Assembly (NCBI RefSeq): GCF_034059295.1
Contig: NZ_CP139141.1
Coordinates: 1,223,001 to 1,287,000 of the forward strand
Source: Pseudomonas sp. HR96
GTDB taxonomy: Bacteria; Pseudomonadota; Gammaproteobacteria; Pseudomonadales; Pseudomonadaceae
Length of the DNA stretch: 64,000 nucleotides
Direction of reading: 5' to 3'
The notes under the pieces were generated by a model. It saw only the letters and a program-made list of their open reading frames with translations. It searched no databases and had not been told where the DNA came from. The translations under genes were made by a program, and so were the position numbers. Positions 9,806 through 18,513 of the stretch are shown in pieces. The stretch's first letter is position 1. Every line of letters begins with the position of its first letter.

Positions 9806-10636
9806 TCAGCTCGGCACAAACGGCAATTCGCGCTTGTGCCGGGTGATGTCATAGGTGCGCACGATGATCTGATAGGCCTCGTCGCGCACCGGCTCGCCGT
9901 GCAGGAAGGCATCGATCTCGGCATAGGTCACGCCATGGGACTCCTCGTCGGGCTTGCCCGGGCGAAGTTCTTCCAGGTCGGCCGTCGGCACCTTCAGCAC
10001 CAGGCTTTCCGGCGCGCCCAGGTGCCGGGCAATGGCTCGCACCTGGCCCTTGACCAGGCCACTGAGTGGCGCCAGGTCGCAAGCGCCGTCACCGAACTTG
10101 GTAAAGAACCCCATCACCGCTTCGGCCGCATGGTCGGTGCCGATCACCAGGCCGTTGTTGGCGTTGGCGATGGTGTATTGCGCGACCATGCGAATGCGCG
10201 CCTTGGCGTTGCCGACCACGAAGTCGCGGCGCGCATCGGTCAGGCCTTGCAGGTGAATCACCTGCTCGCTGAGGCCGAGCACCGCACCGGCAATGTTCAC
10301 GGTGTCTTCGACGTCGGCCTTGATGAAGCGCATCGAGGCCGAGGCGTCCTCTTCGTCGTGCTGGACGTTGTAGGGCAGGCGCACGGCAATGAAGGTGTAG
10401 GCGTCGTCGCCGGTCTCGTTGCGCAGTTCCTCGACCGACAGTTGCGCCAGGCGCCCCGCGGTCAGCGAGTCGACGCCACCGCTGATGCCCAGCACCAGCA
10501 CCTTGAGGCCGGCGCTGCGCAGGCACTGCTTGATGAAGGCCTTGCGCTTGTCGACCTCGGCCTGCAGGGCAGCGGTGTCGGCAAAAGGCGGTACCACGGC
10601 CAGGGCGGCAGCGATTTCGCTTTGGCGGTTGCTCAT
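9806..10636 (-). CDS. nadE: ammonia-dependent NAD+ synthetase
   Basis: A 276-residue enzyme that amidates deamido-NAD with ammonia and ATP. The start at 10636 ([18 protein letters not shown]) has AAGGAG upstream; an earlier in-frame ATG at 10693 does not. The ATP-pyrophosphatase P-loop [13 protein letters not shown] is clear near residue 50. There is no glutaminase domain, so ammonia is the donor. It lies 78 bases downstream of cmoB on the same strand. Confidence 0.96.
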   Translation of the reverse strand: MSNRQSEIAAALAVVPPFADTAALQAEVDKRKAFIKQCLRSAGLKVLVLGISGGVDSLTAGRLAQLSVEELRNETGDDAYTFIAVRLPYNVQHDEEDASASMRFIKADVEDTVNIAGAVLGLSEQVIHLQGLTDARRDFVVGNAKARIRMVAQYTIANANNGLVIGTDHAAEAVMGFFTKFGDGACDLAPLSGLVKGQVRAIARHLGAPESLVLKVPTADLEELRPGKPDEESHGVTYAEIDAFLHGEPVRDEAYQIIVRTYDITRHKRELPFVPS

Positions 10637-10714
10637 CTTGGACTCCTTGAAAGGTTGGGGCGCACATGCGGACAATTGATGAAGGTATCGCACTTCCGGG
10701 CCAGCGGTTTCAAG

Positions 10715-11671
10715 TTATTTGCGCGCCTTGATCACCGCGCGCATCGGGGCGGGCAGGCCTTCGACGGTCTTGCTGTGGTCGTCGGGGTCGAGGAAGTCGC
10801 CCAGCGACTGGTAACGCATCCATTCGGTGCTGCGTTGCTCGGCCACGCTGGTGACGCTGACGTCGACACACTGCACGTCAGTGAAGCCAGCCCGGCGCAG
10901 CCAAAGCTCCAGCGCCGGCACGGAAGGCAGGAACCAGACGTTGCGCATCTGTGCGTAGCGGTCCTCGGGCACCAGCACCTGATGCACGTCGCCTTCGACT
11001 ACCAGGGTTTCCAGGACCAGCTCGCCGCCCTTGACCAGGCAGTCCTTGAGCGCCAGCAAGTGCTCGATGGGCGAACGCCGATGATAGAACACGCCCATGG
11101 AAAACACCGTGTCAAAACCTTCAAGGTTGGCTGGCAGGTCTTCCAGGGCAAACGGCAGGTGCCAGGCCGGCAGTTGCGGCAGGTACCGCTGCACCGCCTG
11201 GAACTGGCAGAAGAACAGCCAGTTGGGGTCGATGCCGATCACGCTGTCGGCGCCGGCGCCGAGCATGCGCCATTGGTAATAGCCATTGCCGCAGCCGACA
11301 TCGAGCACGCGCTTGCCGCGCAGGTCTAGGTGCGGGGAGACCCGAGACCACTTCCAGTCCGAGCGCCATTCGGTGTCGACATGGGTGCCGAACAGGTCGA
11401 ACGGGCCCTTGCGCCATGGCGACAAGCCCATCAGGGCGCTACGCACCTGCGCTCGGGTGGCGTCGTCGCAGGGGCCGTCCAGGCGCAGCCCGTCGACCAG
11501 GTCGACGTCGCTTGGTGTCAGCAAGGGCAGGGCGTCCAGCGCGCCTTGCCAGCGCGCCAGGTCGCCATGCCCCTTGGCCATCTTGCTGTCCAGCTGCGCT
11601 TGCAGAGTACCGGCCCAGGCGGCCAGCGGGGTGTCAGCCAGGCGGCGGACCAGGTTGGACAGATCAATCAT
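10715..11671 (-). CDS. cmoB: tRNA U34 carboxymethyltransferase
   Basis: A 318-residue Rossmann methyltransferase-fold enzyme that uses carboxy-S-adenosylmethionine to turn 5-hydroxyuridine 34 into cmo5U in wobble tRNAs. The start ATG at 11671 ([16 protein letters not shown]) overlaps the cmoA stop by 4 bases. The cofactor loop [15 protein letters not shown] is present at about residues 126-140. CmoA, encoded just upstream, makes the cofactor. Confidence 0.96.
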   Translation of the reverse strand: MIDLSNLVRRLADTPLAAWAGTLQAQLDSKMAKGHGDLARWQGALDALPLLTPSDVDLVDGLRLDGPCDDATRAQVRSALMGLSPWRKGPFDLFGTHVDTEWRSDWKWSRVSPHLDLRGKRVLDVGCGNGYYQWRMLGAGADSVIGIDPNWLFFCQFQAVQRYLPQLPAWHLPFALEDLPANLEGFDTVFSMGVFYHRRSPIEHLLALKDCLVKGGELVLETLVVEGDVHQVLVPEDRYAQMRNVWFLPSVPALELWLRRAGFTDVQCVDVSVTSVAEQRSTEWMRYQSLGDFLDPDDHSKTVEGLPAPMRAVIKARK

Positions 11672-12411
11672 GGCAGGGCGATCATCGAGGCAAAGTTGAG
11701 GCATTGGAACCACGGCAGCACTTTCGAAAAGCCGGCGGCCAGCAGCCGTTCGCGGTGCTCCTGGAGGCTGTCGGGCTTCATCACGTTTTCGATGGCGCTG
11801 CGTTTCTGGGCAATCTCCAGTTCGCTGTAGCCATTGGCGCGCTTGAAGGCGATGTGCAGGTCGGTCAGCAGTTCATGTTCCTGCTGATCATTGAAACGCA
11901 GTTTTTCCGAAAGGATCAGCGCGCCGCCCGGCACCAGGGTCTGGCGTATACGCGAGAGCAACGCCAGACGCTGGTCGGGGGCAATGAACTGCAGGGTGAA
12001 GTTCAGGGCAATCACCGAGGCAGGCTGGAACGGCAATTCAAGGATATCGCCCTCGCGCACTGCTACGGGCAGCAGCTCCTGGAACATTGAATCCTGCGCA
12101 TTCAGGTACTCGCGGCAGCGTTCGACCATGGCGTGGGAATTGTCCACAGCAACCACCTGGCAGCCTTCGATGCGCACGTGGCGGCGCAGGGCCTGGGTCA
12201 CCGCACCCAGCGAGCTGCCCAGGTCATAGAGCAAGGTGTTGGGTTGGGCGAACTGCGCGGCGAGCACGCCGATGTTCTCGACGATGGTCGGGTAGCCCGG
12301 TACCGAGCGCTTGATCATGTCCGGGAACACCCGCACCACGTCCTCGTTGAAGGCGAAGTCGGGCACTTCAGCCAAGGGTTGGGCGAAGAGGCGGTCGGGT
12401 TGTCTGCTCAC
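11668..12411 (-). CDS. cmoA: carboxy-S-adenosyl-L-methionine synthase
   Basis: A 247-residue enzyme that converts SAM and prephenate to carboxy-SAM, the cofactor of Cmo[19 protein letters not shown] is the SAM-binding loop. [33 protein letters not shown] matches the family N-terminus. It is the first gene of cmoA-cmoB-nadE on the minus strand, and its stop overlaps the cmoB start in an ATGA. Confidence 0.96.
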   Translation of the reverse strand: MSRQPDRLFAQPLAEVPDFAFNEDVVRVFPDMIKRSVPGYPTIVENIGVLAAQFAQPNTLLYDLGSSLGAVTQALRRHVRIEGCQVVAVDNSHAMVERCREYLNAQDSMFQELLPVAVREGDILELPFQPASVIALNFTLQFIAPDQRLALLSRIRQTLVPGGALILSEKLRFNDQQEHELLTDLHIAFKRANGYSELEIAQKRSAIENVMKPDSLQEHRERLLAAGFSKVLPWFQCLNFASMIALP

Positions 12412-12609
12412 GACGAGTTCCAGGCGAGGGTGGAAAAGCTCGGCATTTTAGCGGGGTTGGCGGCTTTATGCAGCCACGTCCAGGGACGGCTTTCCGGATT
12501 CAACGTACAGCCGGTCCCTCGCTACCTTGAGCACGCAGCCGCTTGGCCGCCAACCCCGGCGTTCGTGGGACGAGCGCTGCATATGCCACCTCATCAAGGA
12601 ATATGAGCC

Positions 12610-13770
12610 ATGCAGACAGAACCCATTCTGCAACAAGCGCAGCCGGAGCAGCGACCTCCAGTCAGGGAGCCGAGCATCCTGTTCACGGCGCAGGATTTGC
12701 ACGACATCGACTTGTATTATCGGACCTATCGTCGATTACCCACCGATGATCAGCAGATACTCAGCCAATTCTCCACCACGTCGAAAGTGCTCGGTGAGAC
12801 TTTGCTGACGGCAATACGCAACCTCAACCAGGGGCTGGTTCGACATGCCGAGACCTGGCCGGAGCTGGAGGAGGCGTCCGAGATGCTCGGTGTGCAGCTG
12901 AACGCCTTTTCGAAGTCGTTCACCACCACGGGCCAAAAGGTATTGAAGGTGATGCAGGCCACTGAGGCCTACGGTCGCCACGGGGCCCGGCTGGCGGAGC
13001 TTCAGACGTTGCCCATCGACCTGGAGGCCGATGAGGGTCTGGCCGAGGGCGACCTGCAGGCAGTGGAATCCCTGAGTGACCTGTTCGTTTATATGAAGGA
13101 GCAGGTCGAGAGCTACTTCAAGCGTGTCGAGGGAACCTATGAGCTGGCCAAAGCCTTCCGTGGCGCACTGAAGTACGGCCTGCAGGACCTGCTCGCCTGC
13201 GTCAATGAGGCGATGGCCGACAGTGGCATCGGCGACACGCTCAAAGAATCCGAGGCCTTCGTCGACCAGCTCACGGGGGAGATCGAGGAGCAGCAGGCCA
13301 CGATCGAATACTACGAGTCAGCCTTTCGCTACAGCGCCCTGTTCGGTCCCCTCGGCTTGGCGATCAGCTATCTGACCACCGGCAATCGCGCCGATGACGC
13401 ACGGGCCGCGCAGAATGCGCTGATAGCCAAGCGCGAGGAGTCGCAGCGGTGGCTGCTCCAGGCCAACCCGATAAAAGGCCGCATCTCCCAGTACGCCTTG
13501 ACCCTCAGCGATATGGCCCTGTGCTTGAGCCAAACCGAGACAGCGGCGGGGCACCTGTTGAAAGTATGGCGTGATATCAAAGGTCAGATCGACGAATCCC
13601 GTACGGAGGCGAGCCTGATCACCGGCCAGGTGAAGCTGTCCACGTTTGCCCTGCGCTTTGAAAACATCATGGCGCCATGGCATGAGGTGCTGCAGCAGTC
13701 GCAGGAGTTGCTGGATCAATTCGAACAATTCGAACAATCGAAAGCCGCCAACCAAGGAATGGAACCATGA
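12610..13770 (+). CDS. alpha-xenorhabdolysin/YaxA family binary pore-forming toxin, subunit A
   Basis: A 386-residue, almost wholly helical protein without a signal peptide. Long amphipathic helices run throughout. One hydrophobic stretch at about residues 240-257 (SALFGPLGLAISYLTTG) lies in the middle of the sequence, as expected for the membrane hairpin of ClyA-like toxins such as XaxA and YaxA, whose length (about 400) is similar. A ribosome site (AAGGAATATGAGCC) precedes the ATG. The gene overlaps the next by 4 bases, matching the XaxAB/YaxAB two-gene layout. Family assignment is from recognition of sequence style, length and pairing, not from a search. In Xenorhabdus and Yersinia the pair forms pores that lyse haemocytes and erythrocytes. 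Confidence 0.75.
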   Translation: MQTEPILQQAQPEQRPPVREPSILFTAQDLHDIDLYYRTYRRLPTDDQQILSQFSTTSKVLGETLLTAIRNLNQGLVRHAETWPELEEASEMLGVQLNAFSKSFTTTGQKVLKVMQATEAYGRHGARLAELQTLPIDLEADEGLAEGDLQAVESLSDLFVYMKEQVESYFKRVEGTYELAKAFRGALKYGLQDLLACVNEAMADSGIGDTLKESEAFVDQLTGEIEEQQATIEYYESAFRYSALFGPLGLAISYLTTGNRADDARAAQNALIAKREESQRWLLQANPIKGRISQYALTLSDMALCLSQTETAAGHLLKVWRDIKGQIDESRTEASLITGQVKLSTFALRFENIMAPWHEVLQQSQELLDQFEQFEQSKAANQGMEP

Positions 13771-14783
13771 CATCGATCACTTTCGTCAGCCAAGCATTAC
13801 CCACTCCGGATGCCAAGGCGTTCGCCAGGAGTGTCACCGGCCTGCACCAGGCGACTCGCCTGGGATTGGGCAAGACAATGCCCACCGTCCAGGCGCGCCT
13901 GGTGACCCTCGATAACCTGACCCGCCAGACTTATGAGCAATTCTACGAGCGCAGCGCCGCCACCCATGCGGCATTGCACAACCTGGCGCTGAGCAGGGTG
14001 GCCGAGTCGGTGGAGGCGCTGAGCTCGCGCACCGATCTGGCCGCAAGCGAACAAGCCGAGCAGGTAGACGAGCTGCAGGCACTGGCCCGGTCCAAGGTGG
14101 CCCGTTCACTGGATGACATCGAACGCGACGTCAAAGGGTTGGAAAGCGGCTTGCGCAGTATCCGCGCTATCGAACCGCCGGATTTGGCCACGACAATGCA
14201 ACAGCTGAGCTGCGACAGCCGGTTCGAGCAGGATCGTATCGAGGCCCGGCAGATAAAGCTGGACAAGGCGTCTGCCGGGGTCACCGATATCACCGCTGCA
14301 CTCGACCTCTTCAAACGCTACGAGCTGGAGGACATTTTCAAGAAGGCCCTGCCCACCGCCGAAGAGGTGGACATGGCTGTGAAAGCGGTAAAGACCAGGA
14401 AGGTCGACAAAGAGCTGGTCAAGGCCGCGATCGCCAAAGTGGAGGAGCACATCGAGCAGTTTGGCGAAGAGCGCAAGTTCACCGCCCTGGAGCAAAAGCG
14501 TGCGGCCCTGCGAGCCGAGGTGGGCGAACTCAAGCGTGAAATCGACCAGCTCACGGCCACCCGCAAAGGCTACGACGACCAGATCGAAACGATCGCCAAG
14601 CTGCCCGGCGCCTGGCAGCACCGGGACGCCTGGGATGCCGAGGTGAGCAAAATCGTCGCCATCTATTGCGGCTTTCTGGAGCTGGGTCTGGCAGAACTGA
14701 GTCAGGATCCTGAGACGTACCTGGAGATCGAACAGCAGTTCAAGCGCATGGAAAACTTCATCGCCTCATTGCCGGAAAGCTGA
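13767..14783 (+). CDS. alpha-xenorhabdolysin/YaxB family binary pore-forming toxin, subunit B
   Basis: A 338-residue helical protein, the usual size of XaxB/YaxB (about 340-350). It lacks a signal peptide. It has strong heptad patterns (for example KFTALEQKRAALRAEVGELK near residues 235-255) and a short apolar segment near the C-terminus (SKIVAIYCGFLELGLAEL). The ATGA overlap with the upstream gene implies one-to-one coupled translation, fitting a heterodimer-based pore. No secretion genes are adjacent, as for other members. The function as toxin partner is inferred from pairing. Confidence 0.74.
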   Translation: MTSITFVSQALPTPDAKAFARSVTGLHQATRLGLGKTMPTVQARLVTLDNLTRQTYEQFYERSAATHAALHNLALSRVAESVEALSSRTDLAASEQAEQVDELQALARSKVARSLDDIERDVKGLESGLRSIRAIEPPDLATTMQQLSCDSRFEQDRIEARQIKLDKASAGVTDITAALDLFKRYELEDIFKKALPTAEEVDMAVKAVKTRKVDKELVKAAIAKVEEHIEQFGEERKFTALEQKRAALRAEVGELKREIDQLTATRKGYDDQIETIAKLPGAWQHRDAWDAEVSKIVAIYCGFLELGLAELSQDPETYLEIEQQFKRMENFIASLPES

Positions 14784-14793
14784 CCGCTGGCGG

Positions 14794-15192
14794 CTACTGC
14801 ACCGCAATCACACACTCGAACGACTTGATCGGCTTCACCTCAGGCGCCCATGGCTGCTGGTACACCAGCAGCAGGGTGCCACTTCCCGCCTGTTTCGCTT
14901 CGAAGCGCCACATCGATTGCCCGGCACCGCCGACCACGCCGGCATCCTCCGGGTTGCTGAACACTTCCGCGCCGAGGCTGCGCAGGGCCGGTTGCCCGGC
15001 GTTCTGCATCAGCCAACGGTAGCCGGTAGTGGGGTCGCTGGGTAGGGTCAGGGTCAACCGCTGCCCGACGGCGAGGCTCACCGGGCATTCACGCTGGTTG
15101 GCGAGGGTGATGTTGTCCGGCTTCGGCGCGTGGCTGTTGCAGGCCGCGAGCGTGGCCAGGCTGGCGACGGTCAGCAAACGGGCAGCGTTCAT
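14794..15192 (-). CDS. chagasin-family (I42) cysteine-protease inhibitor lipoprotein
   Basis: A 132-residue protein with a lipobox near residue 19 (LATLAAC, lipidated Cys19). The inhibitor loops of the I42 family can be read in order: DPTTGYRW (the NPTTG loop), VGGAGQSMWRF (the GxGG-like loop) and LVYQQPWAP (the RPW/F loop). Such inhibitors block papain-like proteases in the periplasm or from hosts. It is convergent with the toxin operon, 10 bases away, and lies 29 bases downstream of lon on the same strand. Confidence 0.85.
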   Translation of the reverse strand: MNAARLLTVASLATLAACNSHAPKPDNITLANQRECPVSLAVGQRLTLTLPSDPTTGYRWLMQNAGQPALRSLGAEVFSNPEDAGVVGGAGQSMWRFEAKQAGSGTLLLVYQQPWAPEVKPIKSFECVIAVQ

Positions 15193-15221
15193 CTACGGCT
15201 TCTATCCTTGTCGGTTGACGA

Positions 15222-17657
15222 TCAGAACAGCACCTTTGCCACGTCCGCAAAACGCTTGGCGAAGTGCACGGTCAGGCCCTGTTTGAGGTAGTCGGGCAAT
15301 TCCTCGAAGTTACCACGGTTGGGCTCGGGCAGGATCAGTTCATGGATTTTCTGTCGGCGCGCCGCGATGACTTTCTCCCGCACTCCGCCAATCGGCAGCA
15401 CGTGGCCGGTCAAGGTCAGCTCGCCGGTCATGGCCACGCCTTTTTTCGGCGCCTGGTCACGGGCCAGCGACAGCAGCGCGCTGGCCATGGTCACCCCGGC
15501 GCTGGGGCCGTCCTTGGGCGTGGCACCTTCGGGCACATGCATGTGCACGAACGCCTCGTCGAAGAAGGTCGGGTCGGCGCCATACTGGGCCAGGTTGGAG
15601 CTGACATAGCTGTAGGCAATTTCCGCCGACTCCTTCATCACGTCGCCCAGCTGCCCGGTCAGCTTGAAACCGCGGTTGAGCGTATGGATGCGGGTGGCCT
15701 CGATCGGCAAGGTGGCGCCGCCCATGCTGGTCCAGGCCAGCCCGGTGATCACACCCTTGCCCGACAGCACCTGTTCGCTGCGGAACACCGGCATGCCCAG
15801 CGAGGCCTCGAGGTCCTTGGTACCGATACGGATCACCGCGTTACGGTCACCCAGCAGCTTGACCACGGCCTTGCGCACCAGTTTGCCCAGCTGTTTTTCC
15901 AGCTGGCGCACGCCGGCTTCACGTGCATAGCCATCGATCACCGCGCGCAGGGCGCTGTCGCTGATGACCAGGCGCGACTTGTCGACGCCGGCCTTCTCCA
16001 GCTGCTTGGGCCACAGGTGCCGCTTGGCGATGGCCAGCTTCTCTTCGGTGATATAGCCGGACAGGCGGATCACTTCCATGCGGTCGAGCAGTGGCCCGGG
16101 GATCGAGTCCAGGGTGTTGGCGGTGCACACGAACAGCACCTTGGACAGGTCCAGGCGCAGGTCCAGGTAGTGGTCGAGGAAGTCGACGTTCTGTTCCGGG
16201 TCGAGGGTCTCCAGCAGCGCCGAGGCCGGGTCGCCCTGGTAGCTCTGGCCCATCTTGTCGATCTCGTCGAGCATGATCACCGGGTTCATCACCTCGACGT
16301 CCTTGAGCGCCTGCACCAGCTTGCCCGGCTGGGCGCCGATGTAGGTGCGCCGGTGGCCCTTGATCTCCGCCTCGTCGCGCATGCCGCCCACGCTGAAACG
16401 GTAGAACGGCCGCCCCAGGGATTCGGCGATGGACTTGCCGATGCTGGTCTTGCCGACACCGGGCGGGCCGACCAGCAGCACGATCGAACCGCTGATCTCG
16501 CCTTTGTAGGCACCGACGGCGAGGAACTCGAGGATGCGGCTCTTGATGTCGTCCAGCCCGGCATGGTGCTGGTCGAGGACCTTGCGCGCGTGCTTGAGGT
16601 CGAGCTTGTCCTTGCCGAACACACCCCATGGCAGGGCCGTGGCCCAGTCCAGGTAGTTGCGGGTGACGGCGTATTCCGGCGAGCCGGTCTCGAGGATCGA
16701 CAGCTTGTTCATTTCCTCGTCGATGCGCTTCTGCGCCGCCGCCGGCAGGGTCTTGTCCTGCAGGCGCTGCTCGAACTGCTCGACGTCGGCGCTGCGATCG
16801 TCCTTGGTCAACCCCAGCTCCTGCTGGATGACCTTGAGCTGCTCCTTGAGGAAGAACTGGCGCTGGTGTTCGCCTATCTGTTTGTTGACCTCGGCCGATA
16901 TCTCTTTCTGCAGGCGTGCGACTTCGACTTCCTTGCGCAGCATCGGCAGGACTTTTTCCATGCGCTTGAGCATCGGCACGCAGTCGAGCACCGCCTGCAG
17001 CTCGGTGCCGGTGGCAGAGGTCAGGGCGGCGGCAAAGTCGGTCAGCGGCGACGGATCATTGGGGCTGAAGCGGTTCAGGTAATTCTTCAGTTCTTCGCTG
17101 TACAACGGGTTGAGCGGCAGCAGCTCCTTGATCGCGTTGATCAACGCCATGCCGTAGGCCTTGACCTCGTCGGTCGGCTCGGTGGGCTGATGCGGGTACT
17201 CCACTTCCACCAGGTAGGGCGGGCGGTGGTGCTTGAGCCAGGTGCGGATGCGCACCCGCGACAGGCCCTGGGCGACGAACTGCAGCTTGCCGTTCTCGCG
17301 GCTGGCGTGGTGGATCTTCACCAGGGTGCCGTACAGCGGCAGGTTGGAGGTGTCGAAATGGCGGGTGTCTTCCGGTGGCGTCTCCATGAAGAACAGCGCC
17401 AGCGAGTGATGCGGGGTCTTGGCCACCAGGTCGAGGGTCTCGGCCCACGGTTCTTCGTTGACGATGACCGGCAACACCTGCGCCGGGAAGAACGGCCTGT
17501 TGTGAATGGGGATGATGTAGACCTTGTCGGGCAGGTTCTGGCCGGGCAGGGCCAGCTCAGTGCTGGAGTGGGTCGAGTGTTCTATGTGGTCGCTGTCCAG
17601 ATCGTCGTGACTGTCCAGGTGGTCGTGATGGTCCTGTTGATCTTGCTGGTCGCTCAT
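15222..17657 (-). CDS. lon: ATP-dependent Lon protease (lon-2-type, acidic/His-rich N-terminus)
   Basis: An 811-residue AAA+ protease starting at 17657 (MSDQQDQQDHHDHLDSHDD). An N-terminal substrate domain spans about 40-240, Walker A is GPPGVGKTS, Walker B is VIMLDEIDK, and the protease dyad is Ser719 (PKDGPSAGV) and Lys762 (GGVREKVIAA), with the same 43-residue spacing as E. coli Lon. Residues 2-30 are an unusual run of Asp, His and Gln. P. putida carries two Lon proteins, and the position next to gcd suggests this is the second one; that is an inference. Confidence 0.93.
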   Translation of the reverse strand: MSDQQDQQDHHDHLDSHDDLDSDHIEHSTHSSTELALPGQNLPDKVYIIPIHNRPFFPAQVLPVIVNEEPWAETLDLVAKTPHHSLALFFMETPPEDTRHFDTSNLPLYGTLVKIHHASRENGKLQFVAQGLSRVRIRTWLKHHRPPYLVEVEYPHQPTEPTDEVKAYGMALINAIKELLPLNPLYSEELKNYLNRFSPNDPSPLTDFAAALTSATGTELQAVLDCVPMLKRMEKVLPMLRKEVEVARLQKEISAEVNKQIGEHQRQFFLKEQLKVIQQELGLTKDDRSADVEQFEQRLQDKTLPAAAQKRIDEEMNKLSILETGSPEYAVTRNYLDWATALPWGVFGKDKLDLKHARKVLDQHHAGLDDIKSRILEFLAVGAYKGEISGSIVLLVGPPGVGKTSIGKSIAESLGRPFYRFSVGGMRDEAEIKGHRRTYIGAQPGKLVQALKDVEVMNPVIMLDEIDKMGQSYQGDPASALLETLDPEQNVDFLDHYLDLRLDLSKVLFVCTANTLDSIPGPLLDRMEVIRLSGYITEEKLAIAKRHLWPKQLEKAGVDKSRLVISDSALRAVIDGYAREAGVRQLEKQLGKLVRKAVVKLLGDRNAVIRIGTKDLEASLGMPVFRSEQVLSGKGVITGLAWTSMGGATLPIEATRIHTLNRGFKLTGQLGDVMKESAEIAYSYVSSNLAQYGADPTFFDEAFVHMHVPEGATPKDGPSAGVTMASALLSLARDQAPKKGVAMTGELTLTGHVLPIGGVREKVIAARRQKIHELILPEPNRGNFEELPDYLKQGLTVHFAKRFADVAKVLF

Positions 17658-17829
17658 GGGGCACCTGCGCAATGGGTCATGCAGCTTAGATGGGGCGATG
17701 GCGCGTCGGTTTCAATGGGCAGGTTCCAATGGGCCGCTTCAGGTTTGCCCGGGGTGGTCGATAACCTTGACATGAGCACCTGCGGGGCAGCGGGTGTGTG
17801 ACTTTCATCTGCCTTGTGTGGTGTCTGGC

Positions 17830-18513
17830 ATGATCAGTTTTGCAACACGAATTCTTGCGGGCGCGGCTTGCCTGGCCTGCAGCAGCTGGCTCAGTGCCGC
17901 TTCCCTGCAGGGCCAGGTGGTCGACCAGCAGGGCAAGCCCCTGGCCGGCGCCGTGGTCAGCCTGCATGGCGCCCCCCAGGCCGCCGTTGCGGGCGCCAAG
18001 GCGACCATGGACCAGCGCAACCAGGAGTTCGTGCCCCATGTGCTGGCCGTGCGTACCGGCACATCGATCAGCTTCCCCAACAGCGACAACATTCGCCATC
18101 AGGTCTATTCGTTCTCCGCGCCCAAGCGCTTCGAGCTGCGCCTGTACGAAGGCACGCCCACCGACCCACTGCTGTTCGACAAGCCCGGCGTGGTGGTGCT
18201 CGGCTGCAATATCCATGACTGGATGCTGGGTTACGTCTACGTCACCGACGACCCCTGGTTCGCGGTCACCGATGCCAAGGGCCAGCTCAACCTGGCCCAG
18301 TTGCCCGCCGGCCACTACAGCGTGACCCTCTGGCACCCGCAAAGCGCCGACCAGCTCAACCAGAGCGGCGGCGAGCTGGACATCGGCGCGGCCGGCGTTC
18401 ACCACGACTTCTCCATGACCGTACAGCCCCCGGCTGCCGATGCCGCCAGCGCCCCCGCGCCCAGCGCGTTCGGCGATGCATTCGGCAATGCCCTCCATGA
18501 ACCTCAAAAGTAG
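17830..18513 (+). CDS. periplasmic cupredoxin-like protein (methylamine utilization protein-like)
   Basis: A 227-residue protein with a signal peptide (MISFATRILAGAACLACSSWLSAA). An Ig-like carboxypeptidase-regulatory segment (LQGQVVDQQGKPLAGAVVSL) is followed by a plastocyanin-like fold with candidate copper ligands: His in NIRHQVYSF, Cys and His in LGCNIHDWM, and that Met. The start at 17830 is preferred over GTG 17794 because it gives a clean signal peptide. It heads a four-gene operon and overlaps the GGDEF/EAL gene by 17 bases. Its substrate or electron partner is unknown. Confidence 0.8.
   Translation: MISFATRILAGAACLACSSWLSAASLQGQVVDQQGKPLAGAVVSLHGAPQAAVAGAKATMDQRNQEFVPHVLAVRTGTSISFPNSDNIRHQVYSFSAPKRFELRLYEGTPTDPLLFDKPGVVVLGCNIHDWMLGYVYVTDDPWFAVTDAKGQLNLAQLPAGHYSVTLWHPQSADQLNQSGGELDIGAAGVHHDFSMTVQPPAADAASAPAPSAFGDAFGNALHEPQK

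Noticed and set aside
9797..11329. 510-codon open frame opposite nadE/cmoB
   Set aside because: Shadow crossing two real genes; no motif.
15264..17801. 845-codon open frame opposite lon
   Set aside because: Antisense shadow of a well-conserved protease gene in GC-rich DNA; no family features and no ribosome site.
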